This document shows positions 45,528-54,837 of a stretch of 64,000 nt of DNA, in pieces (within the stretch, counting starts at the first letter, position 1; each line of letters begins with the position of its first letter). The DNA is from Mycobacterium sp. 852014-50255_SCH5639931 (lineage in GTDB: Bacteria; Actinomycetota; Actinomycetes; Mycobacteriales; Mycobacteriaceae), in assembly GCF_001665605.1 (NCBI RefSeq), contig NZ_LZSV01000004.1, positions 62,001 through 126,000 of the forward strand. The letters are read 5' to 3'. A program made the position numbers and the translations under genes. The notes under the pieces were generated by a model. That model made no database searches. It was not told where the DNA came from and saw only the letters and a list, made by a program, of their open reading frames with translations.

Positions 45528-46516
45528 CCATCATGACCTATCGGCAGGCGCTGCACGACACATTGCGTGCCGAACTGCGGCGCGACGAGTCGGTATTTCT
45601 GATCGGTGAGGAGATCGGCGTTTTCGAGGGCTCCTACAAGATCACTGCCGGGCTCTTGGCAGAGTTCGGCCCCACCCGGGTAGTCGACACACCGATCTGC
45701 GAGGGGGGATTCGTCGGCGCTGCGGTCGGCGCGGCGATGCTTGGCATGCGACCGGTCGTGGAGATCATGACGATCAACTTCAGCCTGTTGGCTCTCGACC
45801 AGATCGTCAATCATGCAGCCAAGATGCACGCGATGTTCGCGGGCCAGGTGTCGGTTCCACTGGTGATCCGCACCCCGGGCGGCGGCGGACAGCAGCTGGC
45901 GGCGACCCACTCGCAGAACCTGGAGGTCTGGTATGCCCACGTGCCCGGGATGAAAGTCCTCACCCCCGCCACCCCGGCCGACGCCAAGGCGTTGCTGACC
46001 GCCGCAGTCCGCGACGACGACCCGGTGCTGTTCCTGGAGAACCTGGCGCTGTACAACACCAAGGGCGAGGTTCCCGACTGCGAGCAGATCGGTCGGATCG
46101 GGATAGCGTCGATTGCCAAGCCGGGAACCGACCTGACCGTTGTCGCCTACTCGCGGTCGACGGTGATCGCTTTGGACGTCGCCCGCCAGTTCGAGGCCGA
46201 CGGGGTGTCCATCGAGGTGGTCGATCTGCGGAGTTTGCGGCCGCTGGACCGCGAGACGATCTGCGCGTCGGTGCGCAAGACCGGCAGAGCCGTCATCCTC
46301 GAAGACGACTGGCTCAGTTACGGGGTCGGCGCCGAGATCGCGGCAACGATCGCTGAAGGTGCATTCGACTACCTCGATGCGCCGATCCGCAGGGTCGCCG
46401 CCGCCGAAGTGCCTCTGCCCTACGCCAAGCCGCTCGAGCTGGCGGCCCTGCCCGACGCCGCCGACCTGACCAAGGTCATCGGCGAGGTTCTCGACGCCAG
46501 CCGGTTCGCCTACTGA
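45524..46516 (+). CDS. pyruvate dehydrogenase-type E1 beta subunit
   Basis: 330 aa. Starts inside the E1 alpha stop (ATGA). Transketolase-like fold: FLIGEEIGVFEGSYKIT, DTPICEGGFVGAAVGAAM, then the C-terminal domain with DLRSLRPLDRETICASV and VILEDDWLSYGVGAE. Completes the heterotetrameric E1. Twelve bases before the E2 gene. The set resembles acetoin/pyruvate dehydrogenases more than the homodimeric AceE used as the main mycobacterial PDH, so this is a second, probably condition-specific complex. Confidence 0.92.
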   Translation: MTIMTYRQALHDTLRAELRRDESVFLIGEEIGVFEGSYKITAGLLAEFGPTRVVDTPICEGGFVGAAVGAAMLGMRPVVEIMTINFSLLALDQIVNHAAKMHAMFAGQVSVPLVIRTPGGGGQQLAATHSQNLEVWYAHVPGMKVLTPATPADAKALLTAAVRDDDPVLFLENLALYNTKGEVPDCEQIGRIGIASIAKPGTDLTVVAYSRSTVIALDVARQFEADGVSIEVVDLRSLRPLDRETICASVRKTGRAVILEDDWLSYGVGAEIAATIAEGAFDYLDAPIRRVAAAEVPLPYAKPLELAALPDAADLTKVIGEVLDASRFAY

Positions 46517-46528
46517 GAGGGACCGTTT

Positions 46529-47725
46529 ATGCCCGATGTGCTGATGCCACGGTTGTCGGACACCATGACCGAAGGTGTTGTCGGTCAATGGCTCAAGCAC
46601 GAAGGCGACGTTGTCCAGCGTGGCGACATACTCGCCGAAATCGAGACCGACAAGGCCACCATGGAGCTCGAGGCCTACGACAGCGGCGTGCTGGCCCGCA
46701 TCATCGCATCACCCGGCAGCACCGTCCCCGTCGGTCAGCCCATCGCCGTCATCGCCGGCCAGGAAGCGGCACCCGATACCCGGCCCGGTGACGCTGAAAA
46801 AGCCTCGATCGTGCCGACCCATGGCGCGCCTGCCGCAAAGACACCGATGCACCCCGCGGCGCCGGTAAGGGCCACTCCGCTGGTGCGCACGCTGGCTCGT
46901 GAGCACGGAATCGACCTGGCCGGCGTCACAGGAACCGGCCCCGGCGGACGCATCGTGCGCGCAGACATTGAAGCAGTCATCGGCCGGGGCTCGGCGGCTG
47001 TCGGGCCTCCCTTGGCAATGGATAAGGCGGCCGGTGCCACCGGCGATGAGCGCGCGCCGTTGTCATCGATACGCCGGATCGCGGCACAGCGACTCACCGA
47101 AAGTGCTGCTACGCCGCACTTTTACCTCACCTCGGTCGCTGACGCCGGTGCGCTGCAGAGGTTGCGCGCTGATTTCAACGCGGAGTTTTCGGATACCGGG
47201 CCGAAAATTAGCGTCACCGATCTGCTGATCCGCGCGTGTGCGGTGACCCTGCGTTCCCACCCCTACGTCAATTCCTCATGGGGCGGCGATCATCTGGTGC
47301 GCCACAGCCACGTGAACATTGGTTGCGCCGTCGCTACCGGCAACGGACTCGTCGTGCCTGTTATCCGCGACGCGGACCGCAAGAGCCTCAACGAGATTGG
47401 CGTCGAGGCGCATACCCTCATCAGCCGAGCGCGTGCGGGAAAGCTCACACCCGACGAGATGACCGGCAGCACATTCACGATCAGCAACTTGGGGATGTAC
47501 GGCATCGACCACTTCACTGCCGTCATCAACCCGCCCGAGGCCGCGATCCTCGCCGTCGGCGCCATCCAGGAAGAAGCCGTCATCCGAGACGGTCAAGTCG
47601 CCGCCGCAAACAGAGTGAAATTGACTTTGGCCATCGACCACCGCGTCCTCGACGGTGCCATGGCCGCAGTATTCCTGGAAGACCTGGTGAAACTGCTCGG
47701 ACGCCCGTTACGCATTCTCGTCTGA
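46529..47725 (+). CDS. dihydrolipoamide acyltransferase (E2)
   Basis: 398 aa. Lipoyl domain at residues 1-78 with the lipoyl Lys in ETDKATMELEAYD; peripheral subunit-binding domain near 113-150 (TPLVRTLAREHGIDLAGV, then GPGGRIVRADIE); catalytic domain with DHRVLDGA near the C-terminus. Transfers the acyl group to CoA. Only one lipoyl domain, a short E2. No E3 lies downstream, so the complex must use the housekeeping lipoamide dehydrogenase. Confidence 0.93.
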   Translation: MPDVLMPRLSDTMTEGVVGQWLKHEGDVVQRGDILAEIETDKATMELEAYDSGVLARIIASPGSTVPVGQPIAVIAGQEAAPDTRPGDAEKASIVPTHGAPAAKTPMHPAAPVRATPLVRTLAREHGIDLAGVTGTGPGGRIVRADIEAVIGRGSAAVGPPLAMDKAAGATGDERAPLSSIRRIAAQRLTESAATPHFYLTSVADAGALQRLRADFNAEFSDTGPKISVTDLLIRACAVTLRSHPYVNSSWGGDHLVRHSHVNIGCAVATGNGLVVPVIRDADRKSLNEIGVEAHTLISRARAGKLTPDEMTGSTFTISNLGMYGIDHFTAVINPPEAAILAVGAIQEEAVIRDGQVAAANRVKLTLAIDHRVLDGAMAAVFLEDLVKLLGRPLRILV

Positions 47726-47957
47726 GCACAGGTAATGAACGGCGGTTGAGTTTCACGGCCATCGTCATCGTGTCTGTTCCCGCCGGTACGTACCGTACTG
47801 ACATCGGGATATCCGCGTCAATCGACGTGCCCACATTCCAGAGCGCGAACAGCGACGTCTGGGCAAGCACGTCTGCTCAAGCAAAGTGCAACGCAGACAA
47901 CACGGTTCGACACGGAACGAACGGGGGTTGCCCAGGCCGGCAGTCCTGCACGACCGC

Positions 47958-48314
47958 TCAACTCAGCATCGTCGCGAGCACCGTCGCCTCACTGATGTCG
48001 GCGGCCTTGCTTGCCGTGAGCAGAGTCAGGTTTCGGCCCTTCGCCAACGTCCTCAGGTGTGCCAGCGCCTCCGCCCGCTCGGGTTCGGTCAGCTCGTTGC
48101 GATAGCGCCGGGCGAACTCGGTGTACCGCTCCGGATCGTGGTGGTACCACTTGCGCAGCTCGGTGGAGGGTGCGACGGCCTTGCACCACTCGTCCAGGTG
48201 CGCGCTTTCCTTGGTCAAGCCGCGTGGCCAGACTCGGTCCACCAGCACGCGGTTTCCGTCCCCGCGGGAAGGCGCATCGTAGACCCGACGCACCTGCACC
48301 TTGTGAGTCCCCAT
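47958..48314 (-). CDS. DUF488 family protein
   Basis: 118 aa. Family hallmarks are VRRVYDAP, VLVDRVWPRGLTKE, WCKAVAPSTELRKWYHHDPERY and LTLLTASKAA. The family is widespread and uncharacterised. It is convergent with the E2 gene across a 230-bp gap, in which I see no protein gene. The start ATG at 48314 is supported by AAGGAGA in the minus strand. Confidence 0.87.
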   Translation of the reverse strand: MGTHKVQVRRVYDAPSRGDGNRVLVDRVWPRGLTKESAHLDEWCKAVAPSTELRKWYHHDPERYTEFARRYRNELTEPERAEALAHLRTLAKGRNLTLLTASKAADISEATVLATMLS

Positions 48315-48389
48315 TCGTTGTCTCCTTCACGTCCAATTGGATGCCCTTTGGCACACAGCGGTACCTTCGTCGCGGGTGACCGGCCGAAA

Positions 48390-48687
48390 GAGGCGATGCT
48401 CACCGACACGTCTGGTCGCGTCGGGCCGTATCGCTTTGCCGGACGCCCCGCCCCGGGGCCTGACCGGCCGGCAACCGCGAGTAGCTGACGACGAGGATCC
48501 CCCCGGCGAGTTTGTGGGGATGACAGGCGGCAAGTGTGCGGCTGATGCAGACTGCGGCGGCCGCGTTGTCCCGGCCCACCGGGTCTTCGCATGAGGCCAC
48601 GTATTCATACAGCCGACGCCGTACCCGGTCAGTCGAACTCCTGAGCCGCGCCAAGACATCATTGCCGTTACGCGCATCGCTGCACAT
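48390..48687 (-). pseudogene. frameshifted remnant of a third SufR-like HTH regulator
   Basis: One frame reads LRSSTDRVRRRLYEYVASCE, DPVGRDNAAAAVCISRTLAA and CHPHKLAGGILVVSYSRL, the winged helix of the regulator family seen at 40773 and 54017 with several damaging changes (Cys and Pro in recognition positions). Near 48475 the homology jumps one frame to VAGRSGPGAGRPAKRYGPT, then RPDVSVSI, the wing that normally follows. It stops soon after and the Cys-bearing C-terminal half is missing. Confidence 0.68.
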
Positions 48688-48815
48688 ACCTCAATCTAGC
48701 AGCGACGGTTGACAATCGAGTAGTTGCGAACGAGGTCAGCACTGCCAACGTACGCGGCACATCGATACACGGCACCACCGGCATCTGGCAACGTACCTGC
48801 CCGTAGCGATCCCGC

Positions 48816-48905
48816 GTGCGCGCGTTCTGGCTTTTGCGAATCGGCTTCGTGGTGCTGCCGATCTGGACGGGCCTCGACAAGTTCGTGAACTCCTTGACCA
48901 ACACG
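48816..48905 (+). pseudogene. N-terminal fragment of a DoxX-like membrane protein
   Basis: GTG 48816 begins VRAFWLLRIGFVVLPIWTG then LDKFVNSLTN, which resembles the first helix of mycobacterial DoxX-like membrane proteins (LLRIGF...P...GLDKF-N). The similarity ends after about 28 residues, where the sequence runs into the end of the VOC gene. No further membrane helices follow. A remembered family resemblance only. Confidence 0.45.
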
Positions 48906-48929
48906 CGCAGTGTCCTTCGTAGCGCCAGA

Positions 48930-49370
48930 TCAACCGTAAAGCCGCTTCGCAATCACTTCACGCGACAGCTGGCGGGGGCTTGGATAGGCGACGATTACGC
49001 GTTCTCGATCCGGGTCGCAACCTTCGACGAAAGTCACCCCACCTTGGGTGTAGGAGAATGTGGCGACATCGTAGGCGCGGAGGCGCTGTGCTATCTGTTC
49101 CAGATCGGCTTCGTTATCGGTAGCCCACATCAGATATTGGACACCGATCGTGGCCGCGCTGCGATGCCGGAAACTGCTGTCCGCGTGGACGTAGAGCTGA
49201 AAGCCGCTGGGCGTCAACAGTAATGCCATGCCGGACTCGCGGACGAGCACCCGGCATGAGAACACATCGCAGTAGAAGTTCAGCGACCGGTCCAGATCCG
49301 ATACTCGGATGACACAGGATGCAACACTCGCGGCAATCCGGGACTCCGAAACCGAGTTTTCGGTACCCAT
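48930..49370 (-). CDS. VOC (glyoxalase/bleomycin resistance) fold protein
   Basis: 146 aa from the ATG at 49370. One beta-alpha-beta-beta-beta repeat pair: SCVIRVSDLDRSLNFYCDVF at the start and TQGGVTFVEGCDPDRERVIV at the end. Metal ligands are only partly conserved. A longer open frame to 49832 lies antisense-like inside the aconitase gene and is rejected. It starts three bases after the aconitase stop, so it is translated from the same transcript. Substrate unknown. Confidence 0.82.
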   Translation of the reverse strand: MGTENSVSESRIAASVASCVIRVSDLDRSLNFYCDVFSCRVLVRESGMALLLTPSGFQLYVHADSSFRHRSAATIGVQYLMWATDNEADLEQIAQRLRAYDVATFSYTQGGVTFVEGCDPDRERVIVAYPSPRQLSREVIAKRLYG

Positions 49371-49372
49371 GG

Positions 49373-52153
49373 CTAGAGCAATTCTCGCAGGACGTATTGC
49401 ATGATCCCACCGTGGCGGTAGTAGTCGGCCTCGCCGGGGGTGTCGATGCGCACGATCGCGTCGAACTCGACGCCGCCGGCCTTGACGCGCACAGCGTCGG
49501 GGATGGTCTCGTTGAGCGCAGTAACGTCGGTGATGTCGACGGTCTCCTCGCCGGTCAACCGCAGCGAGTCCGCGCTCTGCCCCTCGGGGAATTGCAGTGG
49601 CAGCACACCCATCCCGATCAGGTTGGACCGGTGGATCCGTTCGTAGGATTCGGCGATTACCGCGCGCACCCCGAGCAGGGCGGTGCCCTTGGCCGCCCAG
49701 TCGCGCGATGACCCGGAGCCGTATTCCTTGCCGGCGAGGATGACCAGGGGCGTACCCGCCTTTGCGTAGTTCACCGAGGCGTCGTAAATGGTCGCCACCG
49801 GGCCGTCGGGCTGGGTGAAGTCGCGTGTCCATCCGCCTTCGGTGCCCGGGGCGAGTTGGTTGCGCAGCCGGATGTTGGCGAAGGTGCCGCGGATCATCAC
49901 CTCATGATTGCCGCGCCGCGAGCCGTAGGAGTTGAAGTCCTTGCGTGCAATCCCGTGTTCGGACAAGTACTTTCCCGCAGGCGAGTCGGCCTTGATGGAG
50001 CCGGCCGGACTGATGTGATCGGTGGTGACCGAGTCACCGAGCCTGGCCAGCACCCGGGCCCCCGCGATGTCCGCGACCGGTTGCGGGTTGCGGCGCATGC
50101 CGTCGAAGTAGGGCGGCTTGCGGACATAGCTGGAGCTCGGATCCCATTGGAAGGTGTCGGTTTCGGGAACCGCCAGCGAGCGCCAGCGGTCGTCGCCGGC
50201 ATACACGTCGGCGTAGTCCTTGCTGAACATTTCGGAGCGCACGGAGTCGGCGATGACCTCGGCGATCTCGTCGGTGGTGGGCCAGATGTCGCGCAGGTAG
50301 ACCGGCTGTCCGTCGCTTCCAGTGCCCAGCGGGTCGCGCAGCAGGTTGGTGTGCAGGGTGCCCGCCAGTGCGTAGGCGACGACCAACAGTGGGGACGCAA
50401 GGAAATTCATCTTGCACTCCGGGTGGATACGGCCCTCGAAATTGCGGTTGCCTGACAGCACCGAGCAGACGGTGAGGTCGTTCTCGGTCACCGCCTGGCT
50501 GACCTCGGGAATCAGTGGCCCGGAGTTGCCGATGCAGGTGGTGCATCCGTAGCCCACGAGGTTGAAGCCGAGTTTATCCAGATATGGTGTCAGCCCGGCC
50601 TTTTCGTAGTAGTCGGTGACGACCCGGGAGCCGGGTGCCAGCGAGGTCTTGACCCAGGGTTTGCGGTTCAGCCCCTTTTCCACCGCTTTTTTCGCCAGCA
50701 GGGCCGCGCCCAGCATCACCGACGGATTGGAGGTATTGGTGCAGGAGGTGATCGCGGCGATCACCACGTCCCCGTTGTCGACGCTGACCCGGTCTCCCTG
50801 CAGGCTGATCTCGACGGGGTTGCGCGGCCAGTCGGTCCCGTCGCCGTTGGTCTGCGGCGCGCGCGGGCGGTCGCTGGGGTGGTCGCTGCTGACCGCGATC
50901 GAATCGCTGGCGGGGAACGACTCCGCGGACGCCTCGTCCAGACCCAATTCCATTGCCTCGGTGTATGTCTGACCCGATAGCAACCCGGCGATCGCCTGGG
51001 GAGCGACGCGCAACGGGATGCGGTCCTGCGGTCGTTTGGGCCCCGCGATCGACGGCTCGACCGTGCCGAGGTCCAGTTCGATCGTCTGCGAGAATGTCGG
51101 CTCGTGGTCGGGGTGGTGCCACAGGCCCTGCTCCTTCGCGTAGGCCTCCACCAGCCGGACCTGGTGTTCGGGGCGACCCGTCAGCCGCAGGTAGTCCAGG
51201 GTGACGTCGTCGATCGGGAAAATGGCGCAGGTGGCGCCGTATTCGGGGCTCATGTTGCCGATGGTGGCCCGGTTGGCCAGCGGTACGTTGGCCACGCCGG
51301 GCCCGTAGAAGTCGACGAACTTGCCGACCACACCGGTTCGACGCAGCAGCTCGGCCACCGTCAGCACCAAGTCGGTGGCCGTGGTGCCGGGCGGTAGCTC
51401 ACCGGTCAGCTTCAGGCCCAGCACCTGCGGTATCAGCATGCTCATCGGTTGGCCGAGCATGGCCGCCTCGGCTTCGATGCCGCCCACACCCCAGCCGAGC
51501 ACCCCCAGCCCGTTGACCATCGGGGTGTGCGAGTCGGTGCCGACGAGCGTGTCCGGATAGGCCTGCGGACCGTCCGGGCCCTGGCGGGTGAACACGACTC
51601 GGGACAGGTATTCCAGATTGACCTGGTGGCAGATCCCGGTATCCGGTGGCACGACACTGAAATCCGTGAACGCCTGCTGTGCCCAGCGCAGCAATTGATA
51701 GCGCTCGGCATTGCGTTCGAACTCTAATTCGGCATTGATCCGGAAGGCGTCCGGGCGGCCGAAGACGTCGGCGATCACCGAGTGGTCGATCACCAGCTCC
51801 GTCGGGCACAGTGGATTGATTCGTTTGGTGTCACCGCCGAGATCGGCGATGGCGTCGCGCATCGCCACCAGGTCCACCACGCACGGCACCCCGGTGAAGT
51901 CCTGCATCAGCACTCGCGCCGGGGTATAGGCCACCTCCCGCCCATGCTTGGCCCCCGGATCCCAGGCCGCCAGTGCGCCGATCTGTTCGGCGGTCACCAG
52001 CCGGCCGTCCTCGTTGCGTAACAGGTTCTCCAGCAAGACTTTCAAGCTGTAGGGCAACCGATCCGCGCCGTCGATCCGTGCCAGGCGGTGGATCTGGTAG
52101 GTGGTGCCGCCAACGGCAAGTTGATCACGCGTTCCGAAGCTGTCCGAGGCCAT
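49373..52153 (-). CDS. aconitate hydratase (AcnA type)
   Basis: 926 aa from ATG 52153 ([16 protein letters not shown]); the frame is open to 52417 but the added residues are not aconitase-like. 4Fe-4S ligands: SCTNTSNP near residue 471 and [13 protein letters not shown] near 540. Swivel domain near the C-terminus with [15 protein letters not shown]. Interconverts citrate and isocitrate. Slightly shorter than the main mycobacterial Acn as I recall (about 940 aa) and placed in a stress region, so it may be a second isoenzyme. A Ser/Asp-rich insert lies near residue 440. Confidence 0.93.
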   Translation of the reverse strand: MASDSFGTRDQLAVGGTTYQIHRLARIDGADRLPYSLKVLLENLLRNEDGRLVTAEQIGALAAWDPGAKHGREVAYTPARVLMQDFTGVPCVVDLVAMRDAIADLGGDTKRINPLCPTELVIDHSVIADVFGRPDAFRINAELEFERNAERYQLLRWAQQAFTDFSVVPPDTGICHQVNLEYLSRVVFTRQGPDGPQAYPDTLVGTDSHTPMVNGLGVLGWGVGGIEAEAAMLGQPMSMLIPQVLGLKLTGELPPGTTATDLVLTVAELLRRTGVVGKFVDFYGPGVANVPLANRATIGNMSPEYGATCAIFPIDDVTLDYLRLTGRPEHQVRLVEAYAKEQGLWHHPDHEPTFSQTIELDLGTVEPSIAGPKRPQDRIPLRVAPQAIAGLLSGQTYTEAMELGLDEASAESFPASDSIAVSSDHPSDRPRAPQTNGDGTDWPRNPVEISLQGDRVSVDNGDVVIAAITSCTNTSNPSVMLGAALLAKKAVEKGLNRKPWVKTSLAPGSRVVTDYYEKAGLTPYLDKLGFNLVGYGCTTCIGNSGPLIPEVSQAVTENDLTVCSVLSGNRNFEGRIHPECKMNFLASPLLVVAYALAGTLHTNLLRDPLGTGSDGQPVYLRDIWPTTDEIAEVIADSVRSEMFSKDYADVYAGDDRWRSLAVPETDTFQWDPSSSYVRKPPYFDGMRRNPQPVADIAGARVLARLGDSVTTDHISPAGSIKADSPAGKYLSEHGIARKDFNSYGSRRGNHEVMIRGTFANIRLRNQLAPGTEGGWTRDFTQPDGPVATIYDASVNYAKAGTPLVILAGKEYGSGSSRDWAAKGTALLGVRAVIAESYERIHRSNLIGMGVLPLQFPEGQSADSLRLTGEETVDITDVTALNETIPDAVRVKAGGVEFDAIVRIDTPGEADYYRHGGIMQYVLRELL

Positions 52154-52410
52154 GAGAAACCCCCTTACGGGCTGCCTGACTGGTAATTCGAGCCTACGGC
52201 AATTGAGTACCAGGGCAAGAGTGGCAGGTTGGCACACCGGCCCGAGCGAACCGCCGGAATTCGATGAACACCCTCTTGCGGGCCGGCCGCATACTGGGTA
52301 CATGCCGGAGCTGACCATCCAGTCGCAATCAGCCGACGGCACGTTATAGATCCGTCGAGTGCGCTGCAACCTCGAGCCATCTCGACGCCCACTATTGACC
52401 AGGAGTCCCG

Positions 52411-52824
52411 ATGACAACCGAGGCTGACACCGCTCTCATCAAGCTCACGGGTACGGTCGTGAAGGTCAAGAACGCCACCGATGACATGCGTGGACGGCAG
52501 GTAAAGGACAAGGACCACAAGCACTTCGGCAGGGTGCATGACGTCTTCGTGGACGACCGTGAGCGCAAGCCCCGCTTCCTCCTCGTCGACCATGGTGGCC
52601 TTCTCGGCATCGGCGAAAAGAAGTCTTTCATCCCAGTCGACGTGATCGACGCGACCACCAGTGATGATGTCTTCGTCGGCGATACGCACGATCACATCTG
52701 CGGGGCACCGGCGTATGAGGCAGGACTGGTCAACGATCGTGACTACCAGAGCCGTGTCTGTGGGTATTACGGGTGCTCGCCCTACTGGTCGTCCGGCTAT
52801 GTCTACCCGAGCTTCAACCTGTAA
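52411..52824 (+). CDS. PRC-barrel domain protein
   Basis: 137 aa. A PRC-barrel (residues 28-90: [42 protein letters not shown]) with a Tyr/Cys/Gly-rich tail ([19 protein letters not shown]). PRC barrels bind RNA or protein partners or sit in stress proteins. AGGAG with six bases of spacing sets the start. Single gene between aconitase and the second nitroreductase; function unknown. Confidence 0.83.
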   Translation: MTTEADTALIKLTGTVVKVKNATDDMRGRQVKDKDHKHFGRVHDVFVDDRERKPRFLLVDHGGLLGIGEKKSFIPVDVIDATTSDDVFVGDTHDHICGAPAYEAGLVNDRDYQSRVCGYYGCSPYWSSGYVYPSFNL

Positions 52825-52905
52825 GCGAGTTCGCAACCGCGGGTTTCGAAAACCCGGGCTCGCCACGCGCGACTGTCGACGCCGGTTCGCTGCCACCGCA
52901 GAGAC

Positions 52906-53886
52906 TCAGCCCTTGCGTCGCAACACGTCGGCGAGCGCCCGCCGCGGCGTGGGCGGCGTCGTCCCGTCGAGTGCCGGTGCGACACCCACCCGGATCAGGA
53001 CCTGGGGCAGGTCGGTGTGACCCGTGATCGCCGCGAGCAGTTCGCGGCTGACCGACAGTTCCGTCAGTTGCGAGACCGTGCAGGTGGCCAAGCCGGCCAT
53101 CGTGCATTCCAGGAGGACACTCGACAGCGCCTCGCCGCACGCCAGCGCGTTGGCGTGGGTGTCGTCCTCGGTGGACAGCATCAAGATCTTCGAGAAATCT
53201 CGCGTGATCCCGGCGCGCCTGTCCAGGTTGCGGGTGAAGGGAAAGCGGCGATTGACGCCTACCCGATGCGACTCGGCGGCCGAGATCAGCGAGCTATAGG
53301 GGATGCCCTCGGATACTTCGAACGGGGCTGTCCACCAATCGAGTTCGAGATGATACGGAGAATCGTACAGACGCAGCGACTCGGTGAACTCGGCTGCCTC
53401 GGCGAGGCGCGGACGCGTCTCCTCCGGTAGCACGTCCAAGCGCACCCCGCCGCCGTCGATCCCACCGCGTAGCAGGGGCTCGAACGATTCCCAGTCGACC
53501 GGCGCGAGGAAGGGCAGCCGATCAGTCCGGCGTTTCAGCATCGCGTCGGCGCGGCGACGCTGCTCGTCGGTCACGCCTTCCGCGGGGACGAATTTCACCC
53601 GCGCCAGGCGGGCCGGATTAGCTGGATCGGGAAATCGCTCGACATCGGCGATCCAGCCCGCGGCCGCCATCGCCACCCGAAAATGATCGAGCGCCCCGCC
53701 GCAGCCGATGTGGGCCTCTCGCATCGATCGGTCCGTGTGCACGACGCGGCTCGTATCGAGAAACAGGTCCAGCCCGGCGCCGTCTGTCACCCACAGCCAC
53801 GGCTGGGTGTTGTACAGCGACGGGGCACGGCAGGCGATCCGGACCGCGTTCTCGATGACTGTGGTTTCCACCATGGTGTCCAACAC
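52906..53886 (-). CDS. Acg-type nitroreductase-fold protein (second copy)
   Basis: 326 aa from GTG 53886 (MLDTMVETTVIENAVRIACR); the same CCGGAG...TTGGACAC start context as the copy at 33772 confirms this start. Motifs: CRAPSLYNTQPWLW, LKRRTDRLPFLAPVDW, CTMAGLATCTVSQL, and LPQVLIRVGVAP. It is shorter and clearly diverged from the Rv3131-like copy, closer to the Acg (Rv2032) style. FMN binding likely, enzymatic activity uncertain. Divergent from regulator B with a shared operator. Confidence 0.87.
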   Translation of the reverse strand: MLDTMVETTVIENAVRIACRAPSLYNTQPWLWVTDGAGLDLFLDTSRVVHTDRSMREAHIGCGGALDHFRVAMAAAGWIADVERFPDPANPARLARVKFVPAEGVTDEQRRRADAMLKRRTDRLPFLAPVDWESFEPLLRGGIDGGGVRLDVLPEETRPRLAEAAEFTESLRLYDSPYHLELDWWTAPFEVSEGIPYSSLISAAESHRVGVNRRFPFTRNLDRRAGITRDFSKILMLSTEDDTHANALACGEALSSVLLECTMAGLATCTVSQLTELSVSRELLAAITGHTDLPQVLIRVGVAPALDGTTPPTPRRALADVLRRKG

Positions 53887-53952
53887 GGCGCACCTCCGGT
53901 TTCCCTGCTGCCCCAAGGTCGTCGCGTTAGTGGAGACGCCAGGGCGTTCAGT

Positions 53953-53985
53953 GCTATTATTAATGAATAATATCCTCTAAATAGC
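53953..53985. promoter_or_regulatory. palindrome shared with the first nitroreductase promoter
   Basis: Outer arms GCTATT and AATAGC enclose the core ATGAATAATATC followed by TCTAAAT. The core and the TAAAT block are the same as at 34935-34968. Flanking GGCAACCGG downstream is also shared. Confidence 0.6.
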
Positions 53986-54016
53986 TGAAAGGCAACCGGA
54001 CGAGAGGACCGATGGG

Positions 54017-54751
54017 GTGGGCGAGCACAACGAGGACGAGGCCGGACGGCCGCACCGCGGGGAACGCAACCGGCAGCGCCAACGAGTTCTGGAACTGGTG
54101 CGCGAGCACGACGGACCGGTCGACGCGGCCGAACTCGGCGCCCGGCTCGGACTGCACACGACGACCGTGCGCTTTCATCTTGACGCGCTGTGCACCGAGG
54201 GGCTCGTCGAACGCACCCGGATCACACGTGCGGGCGTGGGCCGCCCCCGCACCGGCTACTGCGCGGTGCGCGAGCGGCTGGACTATCGAATCCTGGCCGA
54301 GATATTGGCGCTGGAACTCGGGGATACCGTCGACAAGCGGCGCCGCCGCGCCGAAGCCGCCGGCCGCCGATGGGCTGAGCGGATCACGGAGGACGACCCC
54401 CACGAAGATATTGCGGGGCAACATGTTCCACACCGCCTTACGCCCAGAAAAGCCGCTGAAGAGCGATCGGCGGTGATCACGACGGTGTTCGACCGCATGG
54501 GATTCGGTCCCGAGCTGGTCCCGCCCGAAAAGTCGACTCCCGGCAACCAGCGGACCATCCGCCTGCACAGCTGCCCGGTCCGTGATATGGCCCGCGATCA
54601 CCCGGAGGTGGCGTGCGCCCTGCACCAGGGGCTGCTGCAGGGCCTGGCTGGCCCGGCGGAGTCGGTTGGTTCCGGGCTGGCGATGCACGCCGAGCTGGAA
54701 CCCTTCGTCGAACCCGAACTGTGTCTCGCCAGGGTGATCGCGCGTGACTGA
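54017..54751 (+). CDS. HTH regulator with C-terminal Cys cluster (SufR-like), regulator B
   Basis: 244 aa. N-terminal helix-turn-helix with an Arg/Gln-rich lead-in (GERNRQRQRVLELVREHDG), then LGLHTTTVRFHLDALCTEGL and a wing RAGVGRPRTGY. The C-terminal half has C-x13-C-x35-C (SCPVRDMARDHPEVACALH, then EPELCLARV), nearly the same as regulator A. An iron-sulfur sensor of oxygen, NO or redox state is inferred. Divergent from the second nitroreductase; the shared palindrome between them is the likely operator. Starts at GTG 54017. Confidence 0.82.
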   Translation: MGEHNEDEAGRPHRGERNRQRQRVLELVREHDGPVDAAELGARLGLHTTTVRFHLDALCTEGLVERTRITRAGVGRPRTGYCAVRERLDYRILAEILALELGDTVDKRRRRAEAAGRRWAERITEDDPHEDIAGQHVPHRLTPRKAAEERSAVITTVFDRMGFGPELVPPEKSTPGNQRTIRLHSCPVRDMARDHPEVACALHQGLLQGLAGPAESVGSGLAMHAELEPFVEPELCLARVIARD

Positions 54752-54837
54752 GTTGTGCCACTCGCGCGGACGTCGAGGGGCGGCTGCGCCGGTTTTACGG
54801 CCGGGTGATGGCCGACGCTGAATGCTCTCGTGGCGTG

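Larger units (their letters stand above)
48315..48929. other. 615-bp decayed region
   Basis: No intact gene. It holds the frameshifted regulator remnant (48390-48687, minus) and the truncated membrane-protein start (48816-48905, plus). The presence of two remnants suggests an old rearrangement or insertion boundary. Confidence 0.6.

Noticed and set aside
47735..47870. Minus-strand frame beginning MLAQTSLFALWNVGTSIDAD after the E2 gene
   Set aside because: Looks protein-like for about 45 residues but runs antisense into E2 and matches no family I know; possibly a remnant, too weak to call.
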